64,000 nucleotides of DNA from CAXMQZ01 sp963707075 (GCA_963707075.1 CAVPOX010000004.1:62001-126000), one strand, 5' to 3'; shown: positions 33,901 through 42,780, counted from the stretch's first letter. Notes: generated by a model from the letters alone, not told the origin. Numbers and translations: made by a program.

Positions 33901-35339
33901 GTCGTGTCGCGCTCGTCATGGCGAAAGTGCTCGAAGATCCCGGTCCGAGGGTCGAATCGGTCGAGCCCGCCATTGAAGGTTCCTACCCAGACAATCCCGG
34001 CAGAATCGACCAGGAGCGACATGACCCGGTTGTCGCAAAGCCCCGCCGAGCTCTTCGGGTCGGCCTCGTAGTGCCGGTAGAGGCCGGTGTCGCGATTCCA
34101 CAGATTCAGGCCTCCGCCATAGGTCCCGATCCAGATTGAGCCGCTTGTATCCTCAGCAAAGGAGGTAACGATATTGCTGCTCAGTCCGGAATCCGATTCG
34201 GCGCTGCGCACGTGGTGGGCGAAGCCGTCGATAGCGGCATTCCAGCTATTGATGCCGTTGTGGGTCCCAACCCAGAGGACGCCGCCACGGTCCTGGTATA
34301 GGGTCGTGGTCCGATCGTCGCTCAAGCTCATCGGTGCCGTGGGGTTCGAGCGAAAGGCGCGAAATTCGTCCACCCCGGGGAGCTTGACGTTGAGCCCCGC
34401 ATCGGTGGCGATCCACAATCTTCCACGGCTGTCATAGGAGATGTCGCGCACCCCATGATCGGAGCTCAGGCTCGACCGACGGGCGGGGTCGTGGCGGTGG
34501 TGCGAGAACGTCCCGGACTTCGGATCCAGGTTCTCGAGGCCGCCCGCATGGGTGCCGATCCAGAGCGTTCCGTCCTGATCGCTCAACAGGCTCCGGATGC
34601 GATTGTCGGTGAGGCTGTCCGGATCCTCCGGATTGTGGCTATAGCGCTGAAAGGCACCCGCCGAGCCCGGTTTCAATCGATTCAGCCCGCCACCCTCGGT
34701 GCCGATCCACAGTACATCGTCGGGTCCAATCTCGAGAGTGGTGATCCGATCGTGGCTCAAGCTCGTCGGGTCACTCGACTCGTGGAGGTAGATCGCGAAG
34801 GACTCGGTTCGTGGATCGAACCGGTTCAGGCCGCCGCCGTCGGTACCGATCCAGAGGAACCCATCTGAGCTCTCCACGATCGATCGGACGCGATCATCAC
34901 TGAGCGAATGCGGGTTCGTCGGATCGTGGACGAAATGGTCGAAGGTTCCACTGTCCTTGTTGAACCGATTGAGGCCTCCGTCTTCGGTTCCCACCCACAG
35001 CAGGCCATGACTATCGATCAGGAGGGTGCGAACCCAGTCGTGAGCGAGAGAGCCCGGAACCTGGGCATCGTGCCGGAAAACGTCAAACTCGTAGCCGTCG
35101 AATCGGTTGAGCCCTTCCTGGGTGCCGATCCAGATGAAACCGTCCTGGTCCTGGACGACAGCCGTCACGACAGCTTGTGAGAGGCCCTCGTCGGGCCCTC
35201 GGCGATGGAATGGGATCGTGTGGGGGTAGTCGGTACCCTGCAGGGGCAGCACCGCGATCTGACCTGCAGCGATCGCCACCACTGCGATACAGAAGCGGTG
35301 GAGAGCACGTGAGTGAATTGCTGGTTCAACCATGGCCAT
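30957..35339 (-). CDS. two-component-propeller sensor with PAS, GGDEF and EAL domains
   Basis: The 1,460-residue protein has a signal segment, 14 propeller blades with WIGTxxGGLNR-type motifs about 48 residues apart (two seven-bladed propellers, about 45-740), a Y_Y_Y domain (about 745-815), one membrane helix (WWAFSIYGSVLAASLYVYA), PAS (IEYVNPRFEEVTGY), GGDEF (FGGDEF, preceded by an RDSD inhibitory site) and EAL (EVLARW, ITERLLM, DDFGTGYSALSYL). Both cyclase and phosphodiesterase motifs look intact, so it may make or break cyclic-di-GMP in response to a periplasmic signal. The signal is unknown. Confidence 0.93.
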   Translation of the reverse strand: MAMVEPAIHSRALHRFCIAVVAIAAGQIAVLPLQGTDYPHTIPFHRRGPDEGLSQAVVTAVVQDQDGFIWIGTQEGLNRFDGYEFDVFRHDAQVPGSLAHDWVRTLLIDSHGLLWVGTEDGGLNRFNKDSGTFDHFVHDPTNPHSLSDDRVRSIVESSDGFLWIGTDGGGLNRFDPRTESFAIYLHESSDPTSLSHDRITTLEIGPDDVLWIGTEGGGLNRLKPGSAGAFQRYSHNPEDPDSLTDNRIRSLLSDQDGTLWIGTHAGGLENLDPKSGTFSHHRHDPARRSSLSSDHGVRDISYDSRGRLWIATDAGLNVKLPGVDEFRAFRSNPTAPMSLSDDRTTTLYQDRGGVLWVGTHNGINSWNAAIDGFAHHVRSAESDSGLSSNIVTSFAEDTSGSIWIGTYGGGLNLWNRDTGLYRHYEADPKSSAGLCDNRVMSLLVDSAGIVWVGTFNGGLDRFDPRTGIFEHFRHDERDTTTLSADRITAIVEDTAGIFWIGTYRGGLNQYDSETGQVTRYQHSESDPSTLSNDRIVDMHLDSEGILWVGTDGGGLNRLDRSRTRFTHFRHSDTDTAGLASDHVWSIYEDADGTFWIGTQGGGLHRWEREDRLAHRGKFRQYSFRDGLPSSVVYGILGDRLGQLWLSTNRGLSRFEPRYAELKNFDARHGLQGDDFNSGAYFRSSDGTLFFGGNNGFNSFVPEGIADNNYVPPVVLTSFTKLNQPVDLASPLDSVEELELHHRDYVIGFEFAALDFTEPEENRYRYQLEGFDKAWIDSGDRRAATYTNLPPGNFTFRVQGSNNDGVWNETGAAVHLKVHPAPWETWWAFSIYGSVLAASLYVYARGQHRKQRHANQLERTNTALKNEIAERQNAEQELRKLSRAVEQSPASVIITAPDGRIEYVNPRFEEVTGYSLDEVMGKSLRLLKSGYASNEQSRDLYDTVLAGREWRGEFHNRKKNGELFWEYASVSPIFGEHGQITHILSVNEDVTVRKEYEEKLLHQANFDHLTGLPNRILALDRLSRAILQNRRKKALVVVMFIDLDNFKIINDTLGHSAGDQLLKTAAWRLQDALRDSDTVARFGGDEFLVIAPEVDGVVSAEIAASRLLESFAKPFIIGEREIFVTASMGITVSPTDGVDAHVLLRNADAAMYKAKDHGRDAFQFFTPEMNEHAMKRLRVESNLRQALDREEISLAFQPVVDPRTNAIEGVEVLARWHNEELGPVPPDQFIPVAEDVGLIVPIGAWVLRQACQQAATWSEKVHRPLFVTVNVSSRQFRGSDFVEITTTALEKSGLPPESLVLEITERLLMQDAAESLDTMNRLAKLGVRFSIDDFGTGYSALSYLRTFPFDFLKIDKSFMSRFDVDEEARALVATIIGMGQSLGLRITAEGVETRTQIEYLLEHDCGLVQGFFYSRPVNVEGLRRLLEKGNRQIKAVIGPPADGAAEVVDFRSKRRHRFRRV

Positions 35340-35400
35340 CGCGTGCGGAGTCCTGTCGTCCGTCGCCGCACCTTCATCAGGTGGCCACGGCCAACCTCCG

Positions 35401-35444
35401 CATTGTCAATCCCATCCTCCGGGGCAGGCCAGGATGGGTCAATG
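35401..35444. repeat. hairpin-forming inverted repeat between divergent genes
   Basis: CCCATCCT (35411-35418) pairs with AGGATGGG (35431-35438), flanked by CATTG (35401-35405) and CAATG (35440-35444). It lies in the 275-base region separating the sensor gene from the CTERM-like gene at 35615. It may be an operator for either. No T-run follows. Confidence 0.4.
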
Positions 35445-35614
35445 GAAAAGGTCGCAACCTCTCCATGACGCCGGTTCACGTGGGGTCGAAGCAGGCACAC
35501 CGGGCCATCTGATAGGCTTCGGCGCAGATTTCACAAGTGGATGAGCCCGAAGAGGGGCTTCAGGAGCTGCCAAGGTCTCGGTGGCGAGGGGACTACGGGC
35601 AAAGGAGAATCGTG

Positions 35615-36133
35615 ATGTCGAAGTTTCGAACTTTGATTATTGTTGGGCTGTGCGCAGCTGTTTTCCCAGCACTGGTCTCTGCGGGTGGCACGGGCGCCTG
35701 CTTGAGCGGTGGTACCGCAGTCGAACCTGCTGCCTCGGTGCCATTCATGCCAGGTGGTGAGGTGCTGAGCTTCGCTTTGTGTGTCGACGATCTGACCCAG
35801 AGTGAATGTTCGAGTATCGGTGGCCAATCGTGGTTGGCAGGGACCTCCTGTCTGGCGGTCGAGCCTCCGGCGGGTAGCTGGGACGGTACATGCACCATTC
35901 TGGATGAGCCAACCCTCGGCGGTGACGTCTGCTTCCTTCTTTGGGTTGATCCCCAGGAGAACTTCACTGCGCAGGAGCTCTGCCAGGAAAAGGGCCAGGG
36001 AACCTGGAATGACGATCCATCGTCGTGCGGCGCTCCGGTGCCAACCACACCTCGGGCCACCCTGGCCTTGATGATCCTGGTACTGCTCGCGGGTTCTCTC
36101 GGCATCCTCTCGCTGAGGAGCTCCAGCGCCTAG
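35615..36133 (+). CDS. exported Cys-rich protein with IPTL-CTERM-like tail
   Basis: ATG 35615 follows AAAGGAG by 7 bases. The 172-residue protein has a signal peptide (cleaved near VSA), a mature start AGGTGACL, about ten Cys in the mature region (TQSECSSIGG, WDGTCTILDEP, GDVCFLLW, SSCGAPVP), and a C-terminal VPTTPRATLALMILVLL helix with a short Arg-Ser tail. That layout recalls IPTL/PEP-CTERM sorting signals cleaved by exosortase-like enzymes. It is paralogous to 44186-44704. A strong terminator follows. Function unknown. Confidence 0.75.
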   Translation: MSKFRTLIIVGLCAAVFPALVSAGGTGACLSGGTAVEPAASVPFMPGGEVLSFALCVDDLTQSECSSIGGQSWLAGTSCLAVEPPAGSWDGTCTILDEPTLGGDVCFLLWVDPQENFTAQELCQEKGQGTWNDDPSSCGAPVPTTPRATLALMILVLLAGSLGILSLRSSSA

Positions 36134-36158
36134 AAACAGAAAGGTACAACTGACCGAA

Positions 36159-36182
36159 GCGGCCGGCCTTGGCGCTGGCCGC
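36159..36182 (+). terminator. intrinsic terminator after the CTERM-like gene
   Basis: GCGGCCGGC (36159-36167) pairs with GCTGGCCGC (36174-36182) over nine pairs, one of them G-T, with a 6-base loop. CCTTCTGCCTTTTCTCTT follows as a T-rich tract. It sits between the convergent genes ending at 36133 and 36200. Confidence 0.7.
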
Positions 36183-36199
36183 CCTTCTGCCTTTTCTCT

Positions 36200-37729
36200 T
36201 CACTCTGGCAGAGCGAACTGGATCTCCAGATCAGCGAGACAGCTGTCATCCGGTGCCTGCGAAGGATCAGCGAAGAACTGAAGGGCCATCATGGCGGTGC
36301 ATTCGCCGGCAAAGGTCGGTGAGTGCGCATACCCCTCGATTTCAACGACATGGGAGTTGGGCAGGTTCAGCGCCACCTCTCGGGCCCAGCTCGGGGGGGT
36401 CAGGCTGTCCAACGTCCCCGCCATCAAGAGCACCGGAACATCCGAGCGCACCGGTGTATTGAGGCCGGGAGCGATCGGATCGACGCCCCAAATGGCACAG
36501 GTCCTGGCGATGGTTCTTCCGCCAAAGGCCTGGGTGGCGATGTGTTGCTCATAGGCCGGGAAGATCCCGGGGTACACGATCTCGTCTTCGGTGAAGTCGC
36601 TGTACTCACGACAGAAGATCGAGGTTCCCAACGCCCAGGCGAAGTTGCCGACAGGGGGGCCGATGGCCCAGAGCATCTCTTTGACGATTTCGGTCTCTCC
36701 GTTGGCCAGCTTGTGGATGAACAAGGGCACCATCCCCACGGTCGGTGTCTGGGAGTTGAGCATCAGGATGCCCTGCGCCAGACGATGGCCTGTCAGAGCC
36801 AGTGTTAACGGTTCTCCACTTTGGGGGTGGGTTACCTCGAGGATTACAGGTTCGCTGTCGTAGCGATCGATGATCTCGTTCGTCTCTTGCCGCAGGTTGG
36901 GAAAAGCCTCTGCGCAGTCGGCATCCTCCTCACAGTGCCGGAGTAATGCATCGAGGGTCTCGGCAGCGACGGTAGGAGCTTCGGTATGGACGTTGCCGCG
37001 TCCGACAGGGACCGTGGAGTCGATGACCACACTGGCCAGCCGATCAGGAAAATCCCGCATCAGGTGCTGAGCGAGAATCGTCCCGGCAGAGGTGCCATAG
37101 ACATGGAATCTGTCGTAACCAAGGGCGGTCATCACCATGGCGATGTCGGCGGCGGTTTCGGCGTTGTTGTAGGCCTCGAGTGTCACCCCTTCGGCACGCA
37201 AGCGGTCCCGACATGCAGCCACCGCCTCGATCTGTTCCGTCATGGCCTCTTCATCGGTCAAGGCTTGCCCGAGAGATTGGAATGCGCGCTCGATGATTTC
37301 CGGACACATGAGATTGGGCTCGGCCAACGGCAGGCCTCGATAGTCGATCAATACCAGGTCGCGGGCAGCCAAAATAGCATCGCCGAGTGGTCCTGCCACC
37401 TCTGGGGTAATGCTCTCGATGCCCGAAGCTCCCGGACCGGCCGTGGCGACGAACATCGGCTCCTTGGACGGGCTCTCCCCGATGCTCGGGAACACGGCAG
37501 CCTGAAGGTGCAGTCGCCTGCTGTCCAGGTCGACATGAAACTCCGGCACCGCGACGGTCCCGCAGCGGATCGACTCACCCTCGACCAGCCCGTCTGGCAC
37601 AGGGACCGGGCACGGACCTTCGACGAGCACGCCAATCGGTTCCAGTTCATCGGTAGTCTGTGGTTCCCGGGTACTACAGGCGACGAGGACGGCGAGACAA
37701 GACAGTGCGACGCCCCACGAATGCTTCAT
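36200..37729 (-). CDS. alpha/beta hydrolase lipoprotein, TAP-like (peptidase family S33 type)
   Basis: The 509-residue protein has a lipobox (LAVLVAC), then IRCGTVAVPEFH, FVATAGPGASG (oxyanion region), DLVLIDYRGLPLAEPNLMCP, nucleophile elbow YGTSAGTILA, VLLMAGTLDSLTPPSWA (catalytic Asp) and IEGYAHSP (His), with a final Cys-containing segment as in TAP-like C-termini. This is the layout of secreted tripeptidyl-aminopeptidase/proline-iminopeptidase relatives. It probably trims peptides at the cell surface. AAGGGGGAA precedes the ATG. Confidence 0.85.
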   Translation of the reverse strand: MKHSWGVALSCLAVLVACSTREPQTTDELEPIGVLVEGPCPVPVPDGLVEGESIRCGTVAVPEFHVDLDSRRLHLQAAVFPSIGESPSKEPMFVATAGPGASGIESITPEVAGPLGDAILAARDLVLIDYRGLPLAEPNLMCPEIIERAFQSLGQALTDEEAMTEQIEAVAACRDRLRAEGVTLEAYNNAETAADIAMVMTALGYDRFHVYGTSAGTILAQHLMRDFPDRLASVVIDSTVPVGRGNVHTEAPTVAAETLDALLRHCEEDADCAEAFPNLRQETNEIIDRYDSEPVILEVTHPQSGEPLTLALTGHRLAQGILMLNSQTPTVGMVPLFIHKLANGETEIVKEMLWAIGPPVGNFAWALGTSIFCREYSDFTEDEIVYPGIFPAYEQHIATQAFGGRTIARTCAIWGVDPIAPGLNTPVRSDVPVLLMAGTLDSLTPPSWAREVALNLPNSHVVEIEGYAHSPTFAGECTAMMALQFFADPSQAPDDSCLADLEIQFALPE

Positions 37730-37889
37730 GGTGATTCCCCCTTGCTCGAGAGCCTAGCCCTGGATCGGGTCGACGTCTCTCCTGGAAGCCAAGACTGTCG
37801 TGCGGTCGGCTGGGTGTCAAGGAAACCCCGGCCCAAGGACGGGCGCAGAGGTCCGTACACGACGAGTTGACGAATCCCCCTTCGGCAAC

Positions 37890-39299
37890 TCAGGGCACTG
37901 CGGTGGACCAGCCTGTGAGATTGCCCGATTCGAAGCCGTCGGAGAAGATCTCTCCGGTGGCCATGTAGACGAGTGCGCCCCCGTCAGTCGAGACATACGG
38001 GCAGCCGGAGACCGCGGTGGTCAGAGAGACGGCCACACTCTCGCCTCCCTCACAGAGACTGGGCGTTGCGATGTCGGGCAGGATACGCCCGGCTTCAGTC
38101 CAGGAGTCGGCTGCGGCCCCTTTTTCGAAAATGTAGATCGCGCCGTTGCCGCTGACCCCCGGAGCGCCGACAGCCAGAAGGGTGCCGTCCATCGACACCG
38201 AAGTACCGAACTCATCGAAGGGTTGGCCGTCTGAGGCCTGGAGCTTCTGAACCTCGGTGCGAGTCAATCCCTGACTGAGGATGTCGAAGATATAGACGGC
38301 ACCGGAGAACTGGCCGAGCTCGGAATTGAAAGGGGCTCCGACCGCGGCTTGTGCCGGTGGAAAGTCAGCGGTGATCGAATCGCCAAGCCTCTCGTTTTGG
38401 ACCGTACTCGCTTCCAGACGGCTGGCAAAACTGTAGGAAAAACCGCCGCCCGGTTGTTGGTTACCCTGACTATAGAGAAAAGCCGCACCTGCAGACTGAG
38501 CACCGACGCGGTCGAAGACCGGTGCACCCGCGACCATGAGGGGTCCGGCGATGGCGACCGATACGCCCATATGGATGTCGTTGAGAAAAGGCGGGACAGG
38601 GTTCTCACCGTAGAACACGGCGGGTTCGATCCAGCCGGCTTGATCGCCGAGATACTGAAATATCGAGATCGAGCCCTGAAGGCCTTGACTGGGAATCTCT
38701 TCATCCTCTGGTGCGCCGACAATGGCGACAAAGATAGGGTCGTCCGTCTGGGAGTTTGGTGGGATGAAGAAGTCGATATCGACGTCCTGGCCAAAATGGT
38801 CACCAGGATTGGTGCCGTCGAACTCGAGCATCTGGTGGTATTCCCAGGGCCCGTCATTCAGCCGCTTGAAGGCGTAGACTCGGCCCTCCTCGGAGTCGGG
38901 CCGTGGAGTCCCGACAAGCAAGAAATCGAGATCGCCACTTCCCAGTGATACCGCAACAGAGCTTCCGAAAGAGTCGCCTGTCGCCCCATCCGGTGCGACG
39001 AGCCTCTGGGTCTGGTTCCACATGGTGCCGTCGAACTCGAAGACATACACCGCGCCCGCGAAGTTGCCAGCAGGCGCAGGTCTGTCTTCTAACGGGGCGC
39101 CGACAACCAGCACGTTGGAGTCGAGTGCGACAGCTTTTCCGAAGCTGGTCGAGTTCAGGGTGCCAGTGAAACCGGTGGGCAACAGCTTGGTCTCGTCGGC
39201 TGCGAGAATCTCTTGCCCGATTGTCTGTCCGACAGCCACCTTTGGTAGAAAGACACAGATAGCGACGACGGCGAAGGACCACCGTTGGGTCTGCTTCAT
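37890..39299 (-). CDS. exported seven-bladed FG-GAP propeller with DGFESG tail
   Basis: The 469-residue protein has a signal peptide (ending AVGQ) and seven FG-GAP-like repeats, for example SFGKAVALDSNVLVVGAP, SFGSSVAVS...LLVGTP and EFGTSVSMDGTLLAVGAP, predicting a beta-propeller. It ends FSDGFESGNLTGWSTAVP, a tag shared with three other exported proteins in this window. AAAGGAG precedes the ATG. Adhesion or carbohydrate binding is possible but not shown. Confidence 0.82.
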   Translation of the reverse strand: MKQTQRWSFAVVAICVFLPKVAVGQTIGQEILAADETKLLPTGFTGTLNSTSFGKAVALDSNVLVVGAPLEDRPAPAGNFAGAVYVFEFDGTMWNQTQRLVAPDGATGDSFGSSVAVSLGSGDLDFLLVGTPRPDSEEGRVYAFKRLNDGPWEYHQMLEFDGTNPGDHFGQDVDIDFFIPPNSQTDDPIFVAIVGAPEDEEIPSQGLQGSISIFQYLGDQAGWIEPAVFYGENPVPPFLNDIHMGVSVAIAGPLMVAGAPVFDRVGAQSAGAAFLYSQGNQQPGGGFSYSFASRLEASTVQNERLGDSITADFPPAQAAVGAPFNSELGQFSGAVYIFDILSQGLTRTEVQKLQASDGQPFDEFGTSVSMDGTLLAVGAPGVSGNGAIYIFEKGAAADSWTEAGRILPDIATPSLCEGGESVAVSLTTAVSGCPYVSTDGGALVYMATGEIFSDGFESGNLTGWSTAVP

Positions 39300-39384
39300 G
39301 CCCTAGTCTCCTTTCGGATCCGCGCAGAATGTGCGCTGATCCTACACCAGGGTGGCGGCGAGGACCGCCTGGATAGGCTTTGTT

Positions 39385-40212
39385 CTATTTGAAGAACACA
39401 GCGTCGTCGCCCTGCGCCTCGCGGTCCTGGTCGATCTTCTCGAGAATCAGATCCCGACGGGCAAGCATCGATTTGATCTGAGCTTCCGAGATCAGACCTT
39501 CCATCGAGGCGATCAATTCGGCCTCGTCGAGGGCCTGCAGTTCTGCGTAGAGATCCTGGCTCAACCAGGCTTTTTCGCTGGTGAAGCTCTCCGGTAGATC
39601 CTTGAGATCCCGGAAGGCGCGAGTGTGGTCGATGAGGTAGAGGCTCCAATCGTTCTGATCCACCATCCAGTTTTCGGGGCGCCGATCGACGTTGTAGATC
39701 AGAGCGTCGAACAGACGCATGACGGCCTTGTCCTGGAGCAGGCCAACCATCTCGAGTCCCTTGGGGCTGCCTTCCATCTCGGCCTCGTGCGCTGCGTTAG
39801 GGAGCCACGCCACCAGAGCACCTTCATCACCCTTGACGTTGCGGATGACCGCCACCGGCACCATGTTCATCCCGAGTTGCCGGTCCAGCAGGTAGGCCGC
39901 ACGATCGTATTTGTAGCTGTCGGAGAAGTTCAGCTCGGTTTCGCCGCTGGCCAGGCGGGTAATGCCCTGACGGTGCTCGTCGTGATACTTGAAGACCGCC
40001 GAATCCGCAATGCCTGGGCAGTCGATCTTGACGTGCTCGGGGCGGGTCACACCCACAAGCTTGCCGGCTTTCTTGCCGACCTTGCCTTCGTTGAGGCACT
40101 GCTCGATCTCGGCATCAGAAAAGTCCGAAAGCTGAGCCCAATTGGCTGACGGTAGAACGAGACCAGCGGCTACACTGAGATAGACAATCCGCTCAAGCAA
40201 GAATCGCTGCAT
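39385..40212 (-). CDS. exported HipA/PI3K-like kinase-fold protein
   Basis: The 275-residue protein has a signal peptide (LVLPSANWA) followed by a kinase-like layout: SAVFKYHDE (possible ATP-binding Lys), DRAAYLLDRQLGMNMVPVAV, GALVAWLP (hinge-like), then LFDALIYNVDRRPENWMV (an N-x-D-x(4)-N catalytic loop) and LYLIDHTRAF (metal-binding Asp). These loops resemble HipA, PI3/4-kinase and FAM20-type enzymes. An exported kinase would act in the periplasm or outside. The kinase assignment rests on motifs alone. Confidence 0.65.
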   Translation of the reverse strand: MQRFLLERIVYLSVAAGLVLPSANWAQLSDFSDAEIEQCLNEGKVGKKAGKLVGVTRPEHVKIDCPGIADSAVFKYHDEHRQGITRLASGETELNFSDSYKYDRAAYLLDRQLGMNMVPVAVIRNVKGDEGALVAWLPNAAHEAEMEGSPKGLEMVGLLQDKAVMRLFDALIYNVDRRPENWMVDQNDWSLYLIDHTRAFRDLKDLPESFTSEKAWLSQDLYAELQALDEAELIASMEGLISEAQIKSMLARRDLILEKIDQDREAQGDDAVFFK

Positions 40213-40290
40213 GACACCCCCTCCGGTACGGTTACTGTTTGTGAGTGTAGTCTACCAGCGCTTTTCACTGGCAAGTGCCGGGCTCGGCGG

Positions 40291-40920
40291 CTACTCCGTC
40301 TCCGGCCACTGCAGAGTTCTTATCAGAGTGCCGAAATCCGCAGTGTTGCGCTTGTAGAAGACGCCGTCCTCTACCGACTCCGCAGGGGTCGCCAGCGTGA
40401 TCAGGTATTTGGTCGTGGGGCCGCCAAAGGTGAGGAAGTGAATCTCCTGTGGGGTGGTGTTGCCTTCGATCGTCGCTGAGAGACCGATGGCCTTGCCCGA
40501 TCCCCAGTCGGTTCCAGCCATCGGCACGTCGTCCCTCTTCCAAAGTGGCTCTCCTACCGCATAGCCCATCTGCCCCAACCAGGCGACTTCGAGTCCAAGG
40601 AACTCAGGCATCCACTCTTCCTCCGGTGTGTCTGCGGGTACCACCTTGGAGAGCAGTCGGAGGATGCCGAGCAACTCGTCCTGCTCGCCGGTTCGCATCA
40701 TCTGGCAGCCGGCCAGACTCTCCCGATCGCTTTGGATGGGGACATTGAACCAGCCTTCAGGAGGAAGACCAACCAGGCCGATCAGCTCGCAGGTGGGAGT
40801 GATCTGTTCGGTGAAGTCGACGACATCTTCCTCGGTAGACCCCTCCTGTGCAGTGATGGCTCGAGCGGCAAGACAGATCAGCACGAGCAGAGTGCTAGCT
40901 GCAGTTCGGAGCTTCGTCAC
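40291..40920 (-). CDS. exported protein of unknown function
   Basis: The start is GTG 40920 with GGGAG 8 bases upstream. The 209-residue protein has a signal peptide (LLVLICLAARAITA) and a compact alpha/beta mature region with QEIHFLTFGGPTTKYLITLATP and DFGTLIRTLQWPETE. I do not recognise a family. It lies in a same-strand run of exported proteins but is separated from each neighbour by about 80 bases. Confidence 0.65.
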   Translation of the reverse strand: MTKLRTAASTLLVLICLAARAITAQEGSTEEDVVDFTEQITPTCELIGLVGLPPEGWFNVPIQSDRESLAGCQMMRTGEQDELLGILRLLSKVVPADTPEEEWMPEFLGLEVAWLGQMGYAVGEPLWKRDDVPMAGTDWGSGKAIGLSATIEGNTTPQEIHFLTFGGPTTKYLITLATPAESVEDGVFYKRNTADFGTLIRTLQWPETE

Positions 40921-41000
40921 TTCGATTTCTCCCGGATAGTGGTGGAGAGAGTTCTATCACAAGCGCTCTGCGCCGAGATCGCGATGCTGCGGATTTCGAC

Positions 41001-42719
41001 CTAGCGATCGAGCCTCTCGAGGGAGAGACCGCGCACCATGTCGCAGGAGAGCACGAGCCCGGTGACTTGCTGCTTCTCATCCCGCTCGAACCGAAGCCGC
41101 ACATCTTGCGGATACCAGGGGACAGCGACGAACTGTCGGACGAGCAGGTCATCGAGGGCCAGTTGGAAGGCAGGCTCGATGCGGTCTTCGTCTGCCCAGG
41201 AGATGGAGACCTCACTCCCCTCGAGTTGAATGTGGAGCTCTCTTTCGAGCTCGACGCTCCAGTACGCTCCCGCATACTCGGTAAGGGACTCCCCTGGCAG
41301 GGGTTCCAGCAGCTTGAAATGTAGCGGATCGTCGTTGTCGACCGTCACCGTCATCGACCTGGAGATAGCATCACTCGCCGGATGGAACGCCACCTGGACC
41401 AGGCTCTCGGGGCCGATCATGACAAACCGGCCGTCGCCCAGGGCGCCTAGCTCGGTCGCACTCTCTTCGCTGCGCACGTAGTGCAAGACACCGTCGCGGA
41501 CTTCGAGGGTTCGCAGCAGCATGTCGGACTCGTTCCAGTAAGTGCCCTCGAATTCAGTCAGGGCCTCGGCCGAGACGGCGGTGGTCTTCCGGGTTTGGGA
41601 TGAGTCGGACTCCGAGGCGTCGGGTTCCGGTGCATCCCCGAGATAGAGGTCGGCGATACTGAAGGCCGAGACGCCCGTGGTTGAACCGTTGCCCAGGAGG
41701 ATCACCGTCAGTCGGTCCTCGGGGAATCGCGTAAGGCCCGCTCGAAACCCCATCCAGGCCCCGCCGTGAGTGACAATTGGATGTTCACGATGGTCGCCGA
41801 TGCCGAGCCCGGCAGCGTAGTCGATGGACTCCCCGTTGTTGAGAATTCCCGGTGAGACCATCGTCTCGATCAGCTCGGCACCTCCCCCCAGCTGGTTGTC
41901 GTAGAAGTTGGCGTCCCACCGGGCCAGGTCGTCGATGGAGGTGTAGAGGCCCGAGGGTCCGGCAAACGGCAGGTACCAGAGCTCCATCTTGTAGCTGCCG
42001 TCGTTACCCCGGGAGTAGGGGATCGCTCGTTCCGGGATGACCCGGGTCGGGGTGTCGTAGAACACCGTGCGGGTCATGCCGAGGGGGCGAAAGATGCGCT
42101 CGTCGGCGAACTCGCGGAGTGTTTTCCCACTGACGCGGTGGACGATGGTGGCGAGCAGGAGATAGCCGGAGTTGCTGTAGAGATACCGGTCGCCCGGGGG
42201 GAAGTTCAGCGCTCGTTGTCGGGTGATGAGGTCGAGTTGTTGTGCTTCGGAGTAGTAGTTGGCATAGGGCCACCCTGCCAACGGAAACAGCGTCTCGATG
42301 TCACGGATCCCGCTGGTGTGGTGGAGAAGGTGGCGGATGGTGATCGGTTGCTCGTAGACCGGCATCTCGGGGATGTAGGTGCGGATGTCATCGTCGAGCA
42401 GCAGCTTGCGCCCTTCTTCCAGCAGCAAGATGCACATGGCCGTGAACTGTTTGGAAACCGACCCGATCTCGAAGACCGAGCGCGGCGTCAGGGTAACGCG
42501 GCGTTCCAGGTCGGCCATGCCGAAGGCGTTCTGATAGACGATCTCGCCGTTCTGAATCACACCTACTGCCACTCCCGGGGCGTCGCTCCGGTTCCAGTCG
42601 GCGAACATCTCGTCGATCTGGGCGGGGATGGCGGAAGCGGCACTCTCCGCGAGGACTCCCTTTGACAAGAGCAGCGTGAAAGCGAATAGGGCGAGTAGCG
42701 TTCTCGAATGGGACTTCAA
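41001..42719 (-). CDS. class C beta-lactamase-family serine hydrolase
   Basis: The start is TTG 42719, supported by AAGGAGG six bases upstream and a signal peptide directly after it. The 572-residue protein has the serine-hydrolase motifs S-x-x-K in IGSVSKQFTAM, Y-x-N in YLYSNSGYLLL and HGG in PIVTHGGAWMGF. A C-terminal domain of about 190 residues (FEGTYWNESDMLLRTLEV, YAGAYWSVELERELHIQ) is the beta-rich extension seen in D-aminopeptidase/esterase relatives. It is probably a periplasmic esterase or peptidase, not a resistance enzyme. Confidence 0.88.
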   Translation of the reverse strand: MKSHSRTLLALFAFTLLLSKGVLAESAASAIPAQIDEMFADWNRSDAPGVAVGVIQNGEIVYQNAFGMADLERRVTLTPRSVFEIGSVSKQFTAMCILLLEEGRKLLLDDDIRTYIPEMPVYEQPITIRHLLHHTSGIRDIETLFPLAGWPYANYYSEAQQLDLITRQRALNFPPGDRYLYSNSGYLLLATIVHRVSGKTLREFADERIFRPLGMTRTVFYDTPTRVIPERAIPYSRGNDGSYKMELWYLPFAGPSGLYTSIDDLARWDANFYDNQLGGGAELIETMVSPGILNNGESIDYAAGLGIGDHREHPIVTHGGAWMGFRAGLTRFPEDRLTVILLGNGSTTGVSAFSIADLYLGDAPEPDASESDSSQTRKTTAVSAEALTEFEGTYWNESDMLLRTLEVRDGVLHYVRSEESATELGALGDGRFVMIGPESLVQVAFHPASDAISRSMTVTVDNDDPLHFKLLEPLPGESLTEYAGAYWSVELERELHIQLEGSEVSISWADEDRIEPAFQLALDDLLVRQFVAVPWYPQDVRLRFERDEKQQVTGLVLSCDMVRGLSLERLDR

Positions 42720-42753
42720 ACTTGGCCTCCTTCAAAGGTTCGAGCCGTGAGAG

Positions 42754-42780
42754 TTGGGGCGCGAGTGTATTGCGCTCCAA
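42754..42780. promoter_or_regulatory. inverted repeat between divergent genes
   Basis: TTGGGGCGC (42754-42762) and GCGCTCCAA (42772-42780) form arms matching in 8 of 9 positions around a 9-base spacer. The site lies in the 83 bases between the divergent starts at 42719 and 42803, a natural place for a shared operator. Confidence 0.4.

Noticed and set aside
41001..42719. Beta-lactam resistance gene
   Set aside because: The class C-like motifs with a large C-terminal beta domain fit esterase or D-aminopeptidase relatives.
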